This document shows positions 33,452-43,329 of a stretch of DNA of 64,000 nt, piece after piece. Position 1 is the first letter of the stretch. Each line of letters begins with the position of its first letter. The notes below the pieces were generated by a model. That model saw only the letters and a program-made list of their open reading frames with translations. It ran no database searches and had not been told where the DNA came from. Both the position numbers and the translations under genes were made by a program. Origin of the DNA: Bifidobacterium sp. (GTDB lineage: Bacteria; Actinomycetota; Actinomycetes; Actinomycetales; Bifidobacteriaceae). The DNA lies in assembly GCA_024104275.1 (NCBI GenBank), contig JAGGHK010000002.1, forward strand, positions 45,894 to 109,893. The letters run 5' to 3'.

Positions 33452-35218
33452 ATGACCAACTTCTCCTTCAACTTCAACCGTGCCGCACCTGCGACCGCTG
33501 ACGCGAACCGCAACACCAGACTAGCCAAACGTGTGATCTCGGACTGCGTGGTGGCCGTTGGCATCCTCGCTGTCTTCGGCCTGATCGCCTGGATCCTGCC
33601 CGCCATCAACGCGCCGGTCGGGCCGAAAGGCATTCCCTCCACCGTCTCGACCGACCCGCGCAACCTTCCGTATTATGCGCTGCGCTCCGTCTTCCGCATG
33701 GCCATCGCCCTGTTCTTTTCACTGGTGTTCACCTTCGTCTACGGACTGGCCGCGGCCCGCTCGCGCAGGCTCGGCAAGGTGCTCATTCCGCTGCTCGACA
33801 TCCTGCAGTCCGTGCCGATCCTGGGCTTCCTTTCGGCGACCGTGACCATCTGGCTCGCTCTCTTCCCCGGCTCGATGATGGGCGTGGAAGCGGCATCAAT
33901 CTTCGCCATCTTCACCTCGCAGGCCTGGAACATGACTTTCTCCTTCTATCGTTCGTTGCAAAGCGAACCCAAGGAACTCGACGAGGCAGCACGCAACCTG
34001 CGGCTTTCGCATTGGCAGCGTTTCTGGGTGCTCGACGTGCCGAACTCCATGATCCCGCTCCTGTGGAACATGATGATGAGCGTGGGCGGGGGCTGGTTCT
34101 TCCTCACCGCCTCCGAGATGATTTCGGTCAACAACCGCACCTACGCACTGCCCGGCATCGGTAGCTATGTCGAGGCCGCGGCCGCCGAGGAGAACCCCGG
34201 CAAGATCGGCTGGGCGATTCTCACCATGGTCATCGTCGTGCTCGCCATCGATGTTTTGGTATGGAAGCCGCTGACCGCGTGGGCCGAAAAGTTCCGCATC
34301 ACGCAAAGCGAGTCCACGGAACCCAAGCGCAGCGCCGTTTTGACGCTGATTCGCCAGTCGCATATCGACGATTTCATCGCGCGCATTTTCCGGCCCGTCG
34401 GCGAATTTTTGAACTGGATCACCCGGCCTCTCGGCCATACCGGCTCGAAGTGGGGCGCCAAGCCCGGCCGTCGTCGCGCCGGTGACGTCGTGTTCGGCGT
34501 CATCGTAGGCGTGGCCGTCATCGCCGGAGCCACTGAACTGATCGTCACCATCATGAAGACCACCGGACTTGGCGAGCTTGGCCGCGCCTTTGGCCTCGGC
34601 GGCCTTACCTTCCTGCGTGTGGCGCTGCTGACCATGGTCTGCTCGGTAATCTGGGTGCCGCTCGGGGCCATCATCGGCATGAACCCTAAGATCTCGCGCT
34701 TGGTGCAGCCGCTGGTGCAGGTGCTGGCGAGCTTCCCGGCCAACTTCATCTTCCCGTTCGTGGTCATGGTCTTCGTCGCCGGCGGCGTCAACATCAACTG
34801 GGGCTCGATCCTGCTGATGGCGCTGGGCACGCAGTGGTACATCCTCTTCAACGTCATCGCCGGCGCGTCCGCCATTCCCGACGACCTGATCGAAATGACC
34901 AAGAACTTCCACATCACCGGGTGGATGAAATGGAAGACGCTCATCCTGCCGGCCGTTTTCGGCTCGTGGGTGACCGGCGGCATCACCGCAGCAGGCGGCG
35001 CATGGAACGCCTCGATCGTCTCCGAAATCGTCAGTTACGGACGCCACACGCTCGTGGCCAAGGGCCTCGGTTCCTATATCGCCGAAGCCACCGCGCACGC
35101 CGAAGGGATGAAGACCATCATCGGCGTGGCCGTCATGGCCATCTTCGTGGTCGCCGTCAACCGCCTCTTCTGGAACCCGCTGCAGCGCCTCGCCGATCGT
35201 CGTTTCGTGGTCGGATGA
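33452..35218 (+). CDS. ABC transporter permease, NitT/TauT-like, two fused permease domains
   Basis: 588 residues carrying two binding-protein-dependent permease modules in one chain, the first near 70-260 and the second near 350-580, each with the coupling-helix EAA-type loop (SEPKELDEAARNLRLSHWQRFW and IPDDLIEMTKNFHITGWMKW). A hydrophilic bridge of about 60 residues joins them. Architecture and sequence match nitrate/sulfonate/bicarbonate-type systems. The substrate is unknown, and no binding-protein gene is beside it. GAGGA precedes the ATG by eight bases. It is transcribed with the ATPase gene downstream. Confidence 0.88.
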   Translation: MTNFSFNFNRAAPATADANRNTRLAKRVISDCVVAVGILAVFGLIAWILPAINAPVGPKGIPSTVSTDPRNLPYYALRSVFRMAIALFFSLVFTFVYGLAAARSRRLGKVLIPLLDILQSVPILGFLSATVTIWLALFPGSMMGVEAASIFAIFTSQAWNMTFSFYRSLQSEPKELDEAARNLRLSHWQRFWVLDVPNSMIPLLWNMMMSVGGGWFFLTASEMISVNNRTYALPGIGSYVEAAAAEENPGKIGWAILTMVIVVLAIDVLVWKPLTAWAEKFRITQSESTEPKRSAVLTLIRQSHIDDFIARIFRPVGEFLNWITRPLGHTGSKWGAKPGRRRAGDVVFGVIVGVAVIAGATELIVTIMKTTGLGELGRAFGLGGLTFLRVALLTMVCSVIWVPLGAIIGMNPKISRLVQPLVQVLASFPANFIFPFVVMVFVAGGVNINWGSILLMALGTQWYILFNVIAGASAIPDDLIEMTKNFHITGWMKWKTLILPAVFGSWVTGGITAAGGAWNASIVSEIVSYGRHTLVAKGLGSYIAEATAHAEGMKTIIGVAVMAIFVVAVNRLFWNPLQRLADRRFVVG

Positions 35219-35241
35219 GTTGAGGAGATTTGATAAGCATG

Positions 35242-35305
35242 ATTACCAGAAACTCAAATGGCCTGTTTCTTGCATTCTCAATCATCGATGCAAGAAAACG
35301 GTAAT
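35242..35305 (+). other. Intercistronic hairpin between permease and ATPase genes
   Basis: TTTCTTGCAT (35266-35275) is the exact complement of ATGCAAGAAA (35288-35297), and outer ATTACC and GGTAAT can extend the stem. No T run follows, so the transcript probably continues. An mRNA-stability or processing role is possible. Confidence 0.5.
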
Positions 35306-35416
35306 GACTGCCTCTAACTGAACGGTTTTCGGCAAATCCAATCGCCAATGCAGAAAACCAATCACCAGCGCTTTAACAATGAACCACTTGGAACCCACCA
35401 GACAAAGGAATCCATC

Positions 35417-37066
35417 ATGAACTTCAACAAACTCTACAAGACCGTCGCCAGCGGCACGGAAACCGGCACCGCCACAGCAACCCGCACCCGCAGCCGCCAC
35501 AATCCGAAGTACGCCGACCTCGACGCGAACGGCACCCACACCGTCATCGAAGCCAGCCACATCAGCCAGAGCTTCACTTCCGAAAAAGGCAACGAAACCA
35601 CCGTTCTCGACGACATCTCCTTCAACCTTCATGAAGGCGCAATCGTCGCGATCCTCGGGCGCAGCGGCGCCGGCAAGTCCACCTTCCTGCGCATTCTGGC
35701 CGGGCTCATCCAGCCGACCAGCGGGCAGGTCTCCTACCGCGGCAAGGCGCTCGACGGGCCGAACCCCGGGGTCGCGCTCGTCTTCCAGACCTTCGCACTC
35801 ATGCCATGGCTCACCGTCCAAGACAACGTCGAGCTCGGGCTCGAGGCACGCGGGGTGCCGCGCGAGGAACGCCACAAGCGCGCGCTTGAAGCCATCGACG
35901 CCATCGGTCTGGATGGCTTCGAATCCGCTTACCCGAAGGAGCTTTCCGGCGGCATGAAGCAGCGCATCGGTATCGCCCGCGCGCTCGTGCTGCGGCCGGA
36001 CGCGCTCTTCATGGACGAGCCGTTCAGCGCACTGGACGTCTTGACCGCCGAAAACCTGCGTCAGGAAGTGCTGAAGCTGTGGAACAACAACCAGAGCGGC
36101 ATCAAGTCGATTCTGATAGTTACACACAACATCGAAGAGGCCGTGCAGATGGCTGACCGCGTGGTCGTGCTGGGCTCGCACCCGGGCCACTTGATTGCGC
36201 AGGTTCCCGTCAATCTGCCGCGCCCGCGCGACAAGCACTCTCCCGAGTTCGAGGCGATGGTCGACAAGCTCTACGCCATCCTCACCGGTCAGGAGTCGCA
36301 ACGCAGCCGTCAAATTACCCAGAAGAAAGCCGAAAACGCTGCAGGTGCGACTTCGGGTGCCGCACAGAACCCGACAAAAGACAGCGTCCAGACGTCTTCA
36401 TCCAAATCTGATAACGACAACAAGTCAGCCAATTCGAGCAAATCAACCGATAACCAAGGCAACGGCAACGGTTCCGGTCAGGCATCCGGCACGACCGATG
36501 ACCATGCCGCCGCGCAGGCCGCAACCAACGAAAAACTGGCAGCCCATGAAAACAACACCAAGGTCAAAGAGAACAATGCACGCGCCGAGCTGCTGCCAAA
36601 CGCGACCCCTGGCGGACTTGCCGGCCTGCTCGATGTGGTTTCGAATTATCAAAACGGAGTGGATTTGGCAGACCTCGCGGCCGACCTCTCCTTCGAAGTC
36701 GATGACCTCTTCCCGCTGATCGACGCCGGCACGATGCTCGGACTTTTGACCGTCAGCAACGGCCATTGCACCATCACCCGCGAGGGCGACCGCTGGTGCC
36801 ATGCCGACGTGCTCGAGGCCAAGCAGCTCTTCGCCCAGCTCGTCATGGACCACGCGCCGCTGGTGCGCACCATCGACCGGGCGCTGCGCAACCACCCGGA
36901 CCGCGGCCTGCGCGGCGAACTCATCCTCGACCTGCTGCGCAGCCAGCACACCGACGAGGAGGCGCAGCAGCAGTTCGACATCGCCGTGACCTGGGGCCGC
37001 TACGGCGAGCTCTTCGACTACGACGCCGACGACGACCAGCTCACCCTCGACGAGGCCAATAAGTAA
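35417..37066 (+). CDS. ABC transporter ATP-binding protein with C-terminal AAA-associated domain
   Basis: 549 residues. The ATPase part shows Walker A GRSGAGKST, the Q-loop VFQTFALMPWL, signature LSGGMKQRIGIARAL and Walker B ALFMDEPFSALD, which place it with NitT/TauT ATPases. A long Ser/Asn/Lys/Gln-rich linker (about 300-390) leads to a C-terminal domain (GLAGLLDVVSNYQNGVDLAD to the end) like the AAA-associated regulatory domain found with fused-permease systems. The ATG at 35417 is preferred over the one at 35348 because AAAGGA lies eight bases before it. Its stop codon is followed at once by a single REP-like unit. Confidence 0.88.
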   Translation: MNFNKLYKTVASGTETGTATATRTRSRHNPKYADLDANGTHTVIEASHISQSFTSEKGNETTVLDDISFNLHEGAIVAILGRSGAGKSTFLRILAGLIQPTSGQVSYRGKALDGPNPGVALVFQTFALMPWLTVQDNVELGLEARGVPREERHKRALEAIDAIGLDGFESAYPKELSGGMKQRIGIARALVLRPDALFMDEPFSALDVLTAENLRQEVLKLWNNNQSGIKSILIVTHNIEEAVQMADRVVVLGSHPGHLIAQVPVNLPRPRDKHSPEFEAMVDKLYAILTGQESQRSRQITQKKAENAAGATSGAAQNPTKDSVQTSSSKSDNDNKSANSSKSTDNQGNGNGSGQASGTTDDHAAAQAATNEKLAAHENNTKVKENNARAELLPNATPGGLAGLLDVVSNYQNGVDLADLAADLSFEVDDLFPLIDAGTMLGLLTVSNGHCTITREGDRWCHADVLEAKQLFAQLVMDHAPLVRTIDRALRNHPDRGLRGELILDLLRSQHTDEEAQQQFDIAVTWGRYGELFDYDADDDQLTLDEANK

Positions 37067-37083
37067 GCCATCCATCTGGAAAC

Positions 37084-37132
37084 CAGTGAGAAAAGCATCA
37101 AAATTGCCCCTTAAAGGTGCTTTTCCCGCTGG
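37084..37132. repeat. REP-like palindromic unit, copy B (single)
   Basis: One 49-bp unit: CAGTGAGAAAAGCATC pairs with GGTGCTTTTCCCGCTG. It lies between two convergent 3' ends. The minus-strand pseudogene reads into it and takes its last codons and stop codon from it. Confidence 0.85.
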
Positions 37133-38874
37133 AATAAGTGGCCCACGATTGGAAAATCGCTGAAGTCCTCCAGGTACTTTCGCAGGCCGAGAATTTTGCC
37201 GGCCTCCTTGTAGCCGTTATCGGACAAGACCTCCGTGGGCATCAGTTCCAGAATCAGCACGGCAACGAACACCAAAACCACCGCCATCACCATGGCGAGC
37301 GCGGGCAGACCCGTTGTCCACAGATGGTGAAGGTAGAAGAACGCAAGCACCGCAGCCACGACGAAAGCAAGCACGACCTTGGCGACCGCCCAGACTTCGT
37401 GGACCAAACCGAAAGCCTCGAATTCGTCGGACATCTCGGTTTGGAAATCACGGTAAAGCGTCGCGCCCTCACTCCACTTCCTGCTGTGTTACCGCAAATC
37501 TTTGAGGTCGAACACCCGCGATCCGCCGTCATGTTCAGCGAAGGCCTTGAGCAGCTTGAGCAGAGCGCTTTCCGCCCGTGTCAAAGAAACATGCCGATTG
37601 GCTTCTACGCTACCGCGCTGCCACCGATTGACGACCTGCGTACCAGCATCCTGCTGATAGGCAAGCGGAAGAAGAACGATGGTCTCGGTCGTTTTACCCA
37701 AAAAATCGGAATGGCCTTGGAACCGTTCGGCCACCTCGTCCGCGCCGGCGCTTGAAAAGTCGAGTCCCTCATACCACTCGGATTCGCCCGGGTAGATGGC
37801 GATCATCTTCTTATCGGCAAGAGAGAGCATCGTGGCTGCCATCTGCGAGGAAACCAACTTTTTCTCGAATCTTGAATTCCCCAGAAATCTCATCAGCCTT
37901 GACCCGGAGGCACCTTCCACGGTCTGCAGCAACATGGCGGCGACCGTCGGCGGCACGTCGGGGATATCGCGATAGTATCCGACCTCATCGCGGTAGTCGG
38001 TCTTGCGGTTGGTGACGATGACTTCATAGATGCCGTAAACGATGGCGGCAAGCACCGCCAGCAAGGTGACGATCGACCAGAGCACCCATGCCGTCTGGCC
38101 CACAGCGGCTTTGAGACGCTCCATCTTTTCCTGCGGGACCACCTTCTGGGCATGGTTGCCGGAGCCGGTATGGACCACCGTTTTCATTGCCGCAGCATCC
38201 GAAATCGACACCAGATCGACATGCTGGTGCGGCCTGATATTTTCCGCCGTGAAATCGATGGTATGTGCGTTGGGCGCCGTGACGTTCCCGTTACCGGAAT
38301 AATGCAGCCATTGTTGGGGAAGCTTCACTGATGAGGCCGAACCCGACGAATCCGACGAATCCGACGAATCCGACGAGGAGCCGTCTTTGGCCTGGGCCTT
38401 GGGCAAAGAGACGCGCGCGTGCAGATTGCCGATCGGAATGGTGTTGTCGTCGCCCACCGGCTCCCACTTGAAATAGGCGACGTCATGGTACAACGTCACC
38501 ACATCCTTGAAGGTCATGGCAATATCGAATTTCATACTCTCGGCGCTGTAGGTCGCGGGAATTTTCCAACCGATCTCGATGGTATCTCCCGAACGGCCGT
38601 TGGAACAGGTCTCGTTGTTGTCTACGCCATCGTTGACTGGCTGGATCTGGGGCTTCACCGGCACCAGATATTTCGCGCCTTGACTTTGAGTGCTTTGGCC
38701 TCATGGGCTTTCACCCTGTGCACCCTCGCCCTGCGTATTCGTTCGTTATGCATTCTCGCCCTGTCCGTCATCAGCGGTTTCCGCAGGCAGGTAACGCACG
38801 GAGGGATTACATGTGGCATTGACCGCATACCATGTACCGGCAAAGCTGTTATCCCACTCATCAGAATCCCTCAT
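37111..38874 (-). pseudogene. Decayed DUF2207 membrane protein gene
   Basis: One reading frame can be followed from WYAVNATCNPS through GWKIPATYSAESMKFDIAM, a transmembrane segment (WVLWSIVTLLAVLAAIVYGIYEV split by short loops), WYEGLDF, and the C-terminal LVHEVWAVAKVVLAF. It is interrupted in frame by TAA near 38740, TGA near 38699 and TAA at 37489-37491, and the N terminus with signal peptide is missing. A Ser/Asp tandem repeat of 9-bp units lies at 38344-38378. DUF2207 proteins usually follow lemA, as here, and their function is unknown. The final codons FQREKHL come from a REP-like unit. The stops could in principle be reading errors, but three plus a 5' deletion favour decay. Confidence 0.85.
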
Positions 38875-38929
38875 CGCCAGCAGTCCCCTCCTGACTTTTC
38901 ACCTCATAACGCCGGTTTTGCAGCGTTCT

Positions 38930-39507
38930 TTAGAACTTGACCTGCGGCACCTGCTTGTCGCCATCGGAAACCTCAAAATACTGGGCCTGGTCAAAATGGA
39001 ACATGGAGGCGACGATGTTCGAGGGGAAGGTCTGGATGCTCGTGTTGAGCTTTTGCACGACGTCGTTGTAGAACTGGCGGGCGTAAGCGATTTTCTGTTC
39101 AAGGTCGGAGAGTTAGTCTTGTAGCTGCAGGAAGTTCTGGTTGGCTTTGAGATCGGGGTAGGCCTCGGCCGTGGCCTGCAAGGCCATCAAGACGTTGCTC
39201 AAAGCAGATTCAGCCTGGGCTCTGTTGTCGTCGTGGCGGTGCCACTGTTGGCCGCTTTGACGGCTTCGGCGCGTGCCTCCGTCACGTTCTGGAAAACCTG
39301 CGATTCGTGGGTCGCGTATCCCTTGACGGTCTCGACCAGATTCGGCACCAGGTCGGTGCGACGCTTGAGCTGCACGTCGATCTGCGAGAACCCGTTCTCC
39401 ACGCGGTTGCGCAACGCGACCAGATGGTTATAGGCCACCACGCCCCACACCAGAACGATGATGACGATGGCCAATACAATCAGTAATACAATTGCAGTGA
39501 CGCTCAT
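38930..39507 (-). pseudogene. lemA: Disrupted lemA
   Basis: LemA proteins are membrane-anchored helical proteins of unknown function. Recognisable parts: transmembrane helix near residues 5-25, [40 protein letters not shown], then after a frameshift near 39205 [20 protein letters not shown] and NQNFLQLQ. A TAA near 39118 replaces the Glu normally found before LSDLEQKIAYARQFYNDVVQ. The last residues are VPQVKF. One frameshift and one nonsense codon make full-length translation impossible. The DUF2207 partner gene downstream is also broken. Confidence 0.88.
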
Positions 39508-39685
39508 ACTTTCCTCTTCCAGTCCGTAAATCTCTCAGATTAGTCTTTTCGAATCAGCCTTGTCCGATTTGCCCGTTTCCAGTTGCTTACCCGACATTAT
39601 TCCACATTCACACGATACCAAGGTTTGACGCCTCATACCGCCATCGACGCTGCCACCACTCTGCCAGCAATAGCGCATCGCGCAA

Positions 39686-39796
39686 CCAGCGAGAAAAGCA
39701 CCAAAATCGGCCCAAAATGGTGCTTTTCTCCTCAGTCAAGACGCTTTTCAGCGGGAAAAGCACTTTTTAGGGCATTTTTGGTGCTTTTCTCACGGG
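39686..39796. repeat. REP/BIME-like repeat, copy C (two units)
   Basis: Two palindromic units (39686-39735 and 39749-39796) with GAGAAAAGCACC and GGTGCTTTTCTC arms, separated by a 13-bp spacer. It lies between the lemA remnant promoter side and the pgi terminator. Confidence 0.88.
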
Positions 39797-39825
39797 TGTC
39801 GCGCGAGCTTCATATGCCGGCGCAA

Positions 39826-39862
39826 CAAAATGGGCACCCGTCTTGGCGACGGGTGTCCATTT
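39826..39862 (-). terminator. Terminator of pgi
   Basis: On the minus strand AAATGGACACCCGTC pairs with GACGGGTGCCCATTT (one mismatch) and is followed by TGTT. It lies about 50 bp after the pgi stop codon. Confidence 0.75.
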
Positions 39863-39909
39863 CAGTCGTTAGTCGCGGCTAAGCCGCAACCAGCAACGTT
39901 ACCGCGCGA

Positions 39910-41604
39910 CTACTTGCGATGGGCGCGATAGAAGCGGATGAGGCTCTGCGTGGAAGCGTCCTGCTGCGCGAGCGCCTCATCGTCCTGCGAGATCGCCGGG
40001 GTGATTTGGCGGGCGAGTTGCTTGCCGAGTTCGACGCCCCACTGGTCGAAGGAGTCGATGCCCCACACGGTGCCCTCGGTGAAGGTGATGTGCTCGTAGA
40101 GCGCGATCAGCTCGCCCAGGGAGAACGGGGTCAGCGCGTTGCCGAAGATCGAGGTGGTCGGGCGGTTGCCGGAGAAGACGCGGGCCGGAACGATGGCTTC
40201 GGGCGTGCCCTCGGCGCGAACCTCGTCGGCGGTCTTGCCGAACGCAAGCGCCTTGGTCTGTGCCAGGTAGTTGCCCAGGAAGAGCTCGTGCACGTCCTGA
40301 TCGCCATCCTTGGCGGGGTTCGGGGTGTTGGCGAAAGCGATGAAGTCGGCGGGAATCAACTGGGTGCCCTGGTGGATCAGCTGGTAGAAGGCGTGCTGGC
40401 CGTTGGTGCCGGGCTCGCCCCAGAAGACTTCGCCGGTGTCGGTGGTGACGGGAGTGCCGTCCCAGCGTACGGACTTGCCGTTGGATTCCATTGTCAGCTG
40501 CTGCAGGTAGGCCGGGAAACGATGCAGGTACTGGTCATAGGGAAGCACGGCGTGCGTCGCGGCCTTGAAGAAGTTGCGATACCACACGTTCATCATGCCC
40601 ATCATGGCCACGACGTTCTGCTCGAGCGGTGTGTTGGCGAAGTATTCGTCGATCTCGTGGAACCCGGCGAGGAACTCCTCGAAGCGCTTCGGACCGCAGA
40701 CGATGGCAATGGAGGTGCCGACCGCGGAATCCACGGAATAACGGCCGCCGACCCAGTTCCAGAAGCCGAAGGCGTTCTCGGGGTCGATTCCGAACTCCTC
40801 GACACCCTTGAGGTTGGTGGAAACTGCGACGAAATGCTTGCGGATGGCTTCGGCACGCTTTTCGTCCGAACCATCGATGGCGCCGGAGGCCTTCAAGCCG
40901 TTGAGCAGCCAGGTGCGGGCCTCGCGCGCGTTGGTCAGGGTTTCGAGGGTGGTGAAGGTCTTGGAGACGACGATGAACATCGTGGTCTCGGGGTCAAGAT
41001 CCTTCGTCTTCTCGGTGATGTCGTTGGGGTCGATGTTGGAGACGTAACGGGCGGAAATGCCGGCGTCCGCATAAGGCTTGAGTGCCTCGTAGACCATGAC
41101 CGGGCCCAGATCGGAGCCGCCGATGCCGATGTTGACGACCGTCTTGATCTTCTTGCCGGTGACTCCGCGCCATTCGCCGCTACGGACCTTGTCGGCGAAC
41201 GCGTAAATCTTGTCGAGCGTCTCATGCACGTCCTTGACCACGTCCTGGCCGTCGACGATGAGCTTGCCCTCGTCGCTGGCCGGGCGGCGCAGCGCGGTGT
41301 GCAGCACGGCGCGATCCTCGGTGTTGTTGATGTGAACACCCTCATACATGGCCTTGCGACGATCCTCAAGATGGACGGCCTTGGCAAGGTCGGCGAAAAG
41401 CTTCAGCGTTTCAGGCTTGATGAGGTTCTTGGAGAGGTCGAAGTGCAGGTCGCCGGCATCGAAGCTCAGTTCCTCAACGCGGTTCGGTTCCTCGGCAAAC
41501 CACTTCTTGAGGTCGATGCCTTCGCTCTTCAACTCATCAAAATGCTTTTGCAACGCCGCCCATTCCGGGGTCTTCGTGGCGTCGATAGGAGGATTGATGG
41601 CCAT
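39910..41604 (-). CDS. pgi: Glucose-6-phosphate isomerase
   Basis: 564 residues. It interconverts glucose 6-phosphate and fructose 6-phosphate, feeding the fructose-6-phosphate phosphoketolase pathway used by bifidobacteria. Signatures: [16 protein letters not shown] near 160, the phosphate-binding [26 protein letters not shown] near 290, the catalytic Glu region [18 protein letters not shown], and [14 protein letters not shown] near the C terminus. The length is normal for the bacterial family. The ATG at 41604 lies behind AAAGGACCC. It is a single-gene unit with its own terminator. Confidence 0.97.
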   Translation of the reverse strand: MAINPPIDATKTPEWAALQKHFDELKSEGIDLKKWFAEEPNRVEELSFDAGDLHFDLSKNLIKPETLKLFADLAKAVHLEDRRKAMYEGVHINNTEDRAVLHTALRRPASDEGKLIVDGQDVVKDVHETLDKIYAFADKVRSGEWRGVTGKKIKTVVNIGIGGSDLGPVMVYEALKPYADAGISARYVSNIDPNDITEKTKDLDPETTMFIVVSKTFTTLETLTNAREARTWLLNGLKASGAIDGSDEKRAEAIRKHFVAVSTNLKGVEEFGIDPENAFGFWNWVGGRYSVDSAVGTSIAIVCGPKRFEEFLAGFHEIDEYFANTPLEQNVVAMMGMMNVWYRNFFKAATHAVLPYDQYLHRFPAYLQQLTMESNGKSVRWDGTPVTTDTGEVFWGEPGTNGQHAFYQLIHQGTQLIPADFIAFANTPNPAKDGDQDVHELFLGNYLAQTKALAFGKTADEVRAEGTPEAIVPARVFSGNRPTTSIFGNALTPFSLGELIALYEHITFTEGTVWGIDSFDQWGVELGKQLARQITPAISQDDEALAQQDASTQSLIRFYRAHRK

Positions 41605-41861
41605 ATTATATGGGTCCTTTCATCACTTGCCGCGGGGTTTCATGGCTTTGTCGTTGCTTATCCGAAAGTGCCGTTCCCGCCGCTTGCTACAGATACCAAT
41701 TTACTCACAAAAGCGGACACAACAGCACAAAAAACGTCGTCTTGCGACAGAATCGAAGTGCGCAACCAAATCAACCCACCGAAACCGCAACATTCCGCTC
41801 ATCGGCACGAATTCCACCTCCGACCCATGAATGATGCAATTACGACTGTGAAACGCACCTA

Positions 41862-41872
41862 TCTACGGTAGA
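41862..41872 (+). promoter_or_regulatory. Promoter with overlapping palindrome, toxin-antitoxin pair 1
   Basis: TCTACGGTAGA is a perfect 5-bp inverted repeat around one base. It overlaps a likely -10 element TAGAAT (41869-41874) upstream of the antitoxin gene. Binding of the antitoxin here would give the usual autorepression; this is inferred. Confidence 0.45.
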
Positions 41873-41903
41873 ATAAGAACACATGTTACAAAAGGAGGAG
41901 CGC

Positions 41904-42137
41904 ATGGACGGAAACACCATCATCCTGCAAATGCCCGCCAACGCCGACGCCTACGTGAAAGCCAGCACCGTTCAGGGACGCACAGGAAGCGAGCTCAACG
42001 CGGATCTGGCCGAATATCTCGAAGACTATCTGGAAAGTCTTGCGGCGGGACCCGTATCGACCGGCCACACGCTACGTACCGCCGACGATGTCGACAAATG
42101 GTATGAGTCCATAGATGCGGGGAAAGGCGATGCTTGA
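41904..42137 (+). CDS. Antitoxin of a YafQ-type pair
   Basis: 77 residues, acidic, starting at the ATG behind AAAAGGAGGAG. The N-terminal NTIILQMPANADAYVKAST and following helix resemble the ribbon-helix-helix/RelB-DinJ class of antitoxins, and the acidic C-terminal part would wrap the toxin. Its stop codon overlaps the toxin start by eight bases, the usual antitoxin-first layout. The pair lies at the left edge of an accessory region with two further toxin-antitoxin-like pairs. Confidence 0.75.
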   Translation: MDGNTIILQMPANADAYVKASTVQGRTGSELNADLAEYLEDYLESLAAGPVSTGHTLRTADDVDKWYESIDAGKGDA

Positions 42138-42462
42138 GCTGAACACGACGGCCGAGTTCGACGGCAACATGGCACGGTTGAAAAGATTTGACCGTCCATG
42201 TGCGGACGAGCTCCGAGATGTAATGAGGGATTGTCTGCGTTTTGACGGCAGTGTGCCCGACAGCTACAGCCCACACGAACTGAATAATCCCGGCGGGCTC
42301 TATAACGGTTGCATTGAATTCCACCTCCGGCCAGACGTGCTGGTGCTGTATTCACCGGTAAAACCACGACGGATGGTTATGATGCGGCGTATCTGCACCC
42401 ACGAGGAATTGCGCACCGGGCATTTCGGCAGACAGTGGCCGGAAAAACCGGCACGCAGCTGA
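42130..42462 (+). CDS. YafQ/RelE-superfamily mRNA interferase toxin
   Basis: About 110 residues. In this family the toxin cuts ribosome-bound mRNA. The pattern ending in NGCIEFHLRPDVLVLYSPV, followed by RRMVMMRRICTHEEL, corresponds to the YafQ core strands with the conserved His before PD and a basic strand. The N-terminal helices (FDGNMARLKRFDRPCADELRDV) also fit. The start at 42130 overlaps the antitoxin gene, indicating coupling. The protein is slightly longer than E. coli YafQ at its C terminus (FGRQWPEKPARS). Confidence 0.78.
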   Translation: MLELNTTAEFDGNMARLKRFDRPCADELRDVMRDCLRFDGSVPDSYSPHELNNPGGLYNGCIEFHLRPDVLVLYSPVKPRRMVMMRRICTHEELRTGHFGRQWPEKPARS

Positions 42463-42986
42463 CGCATGGAGCCTTTAATCTAGATGCAACTGCGAACGGT
42501 TCGTCGACGTAGGTAGGCGCCATATTCGATGTGGCCGCGCTCCAACCGGCGAGTCCACATACGTTTCGCGGAATTTTTGGCTTATTAATCCGACTCCATC
42601 CACACTTTTGAGTCGGAACGGGGTCGAATGACGGGGATACCGTATGCACATCTTCGCGATGCCGCTCAGGCGTGACACGCACGACGAACTTTCCCCGAAT
42701 AATGACGGTCCGCAATCGGCTCCGGCACCGTTCCGCCGCCGGCCCGCATATCCGCCACGGTCTCGACGGTCATCCTGCGAATGCCGGCGAGTGCATTCAC
42801 CTTTCAGTCATCCGAGAAAACACAAGTCGGTATATAGGTTTTCGGAAACCGCAGAATTCCGGCAATCCTCACAATCCATCTAACGACTCGTGCATAAATC
42901 TCAACCCCATAATCGACAAAACGAGCAGAAGCAGGAAAAGCGAGCGCTTAACCGTCATGAGTCATGAGTCAAAGCCTCACACATCA
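42463..42986. other. Intergenic stretch with a degenerate family 2 repeat
   Basis: About 520 bp without a convincing gene. At about 42816-42896 a decayed copy of the 25465 inverted repeat is visible: the left arm CACAAGTCGGTATATAGGTT differs at two positions, and a weaker right arm CATCTAACGACTCGTGC follows. The direct repeat CATGAGTCATGAGTC sits near 42957. Confidence 0.55.
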
Positions 42987-43004
42987 AAAGTAGGTACCCA
43001 CTTT
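42987..43004 (+). promoter_or_regulatory. 18-bp palindromic operator candidate of toxin-antitoxin pair 2
   Basis: AAAGTAGGTACCCACTTT has exact arms AAAGT/ACTTT and central GGTACC. It overlaps the left side of a likely -10 element (TATGCT, 43004-43009) 16 bases before the toxin ATG. The position fits autorepression by the downstream ribbon-helix-helix antitoxin. Confidence 0.55.
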
Positions 43005-43020
43005 ATGCTATGGTGGATTC

Positions 43021-43295
43021 ATGGCAGTCCTGTTCACCAAAAGCGCCGACAAACACGGCGTACCGCACATGAGTCCATTTACGCGATGGCCCACGCAGCC
43101 GGGCATGCCCTGTTGGAGGAACGAATACATGCGTTTGTCGGTCATCCGCATCCCGGTGCCCTACCCGACAATTGGCTTGAAGTACTCGCCAAAGAAACAA
43201 CAAAGGACGTGGTCATCTTCCACTCGATGCCGCTCACGGACAAATTCAGTTACCTTTTGTACGAGCCCAACGGCGACGAGCACCGGCAGCATTGA
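43021..43295 (+). pseudogene. Frameshifted small toxin-like gene, pair 2
   Basis: The first 16 codons read MAVLFTKSADKHGVPH. The continuation ESIYAMAHAAGHALLEERIH, then VGHPHPG, DNWLEVLAKETTKD and VVIFHSMPLTDKF is in another frame. The break is at CGCACATGAG near 43068, where removing one CA dinucleotide restores a continuous protein of about 90 residues. I recognise this as a small protein type that sits directly upstream of ribbon-helix-helix antitoxins in bifidobacteria, but know no assigned activity. As read, no full-length product is made. Confidence 0.65.
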
Positions 43296-43329
43296 CAAAG
43301 AACACGACATCCATCACAAGGAGTCAATC

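Noticed and set aside
42377-42715. 112-codon minus-strand frame after the YafQ-type pair
   Set aside because: No ribosome site or motif; overlaps the toxin gene on the other strand.
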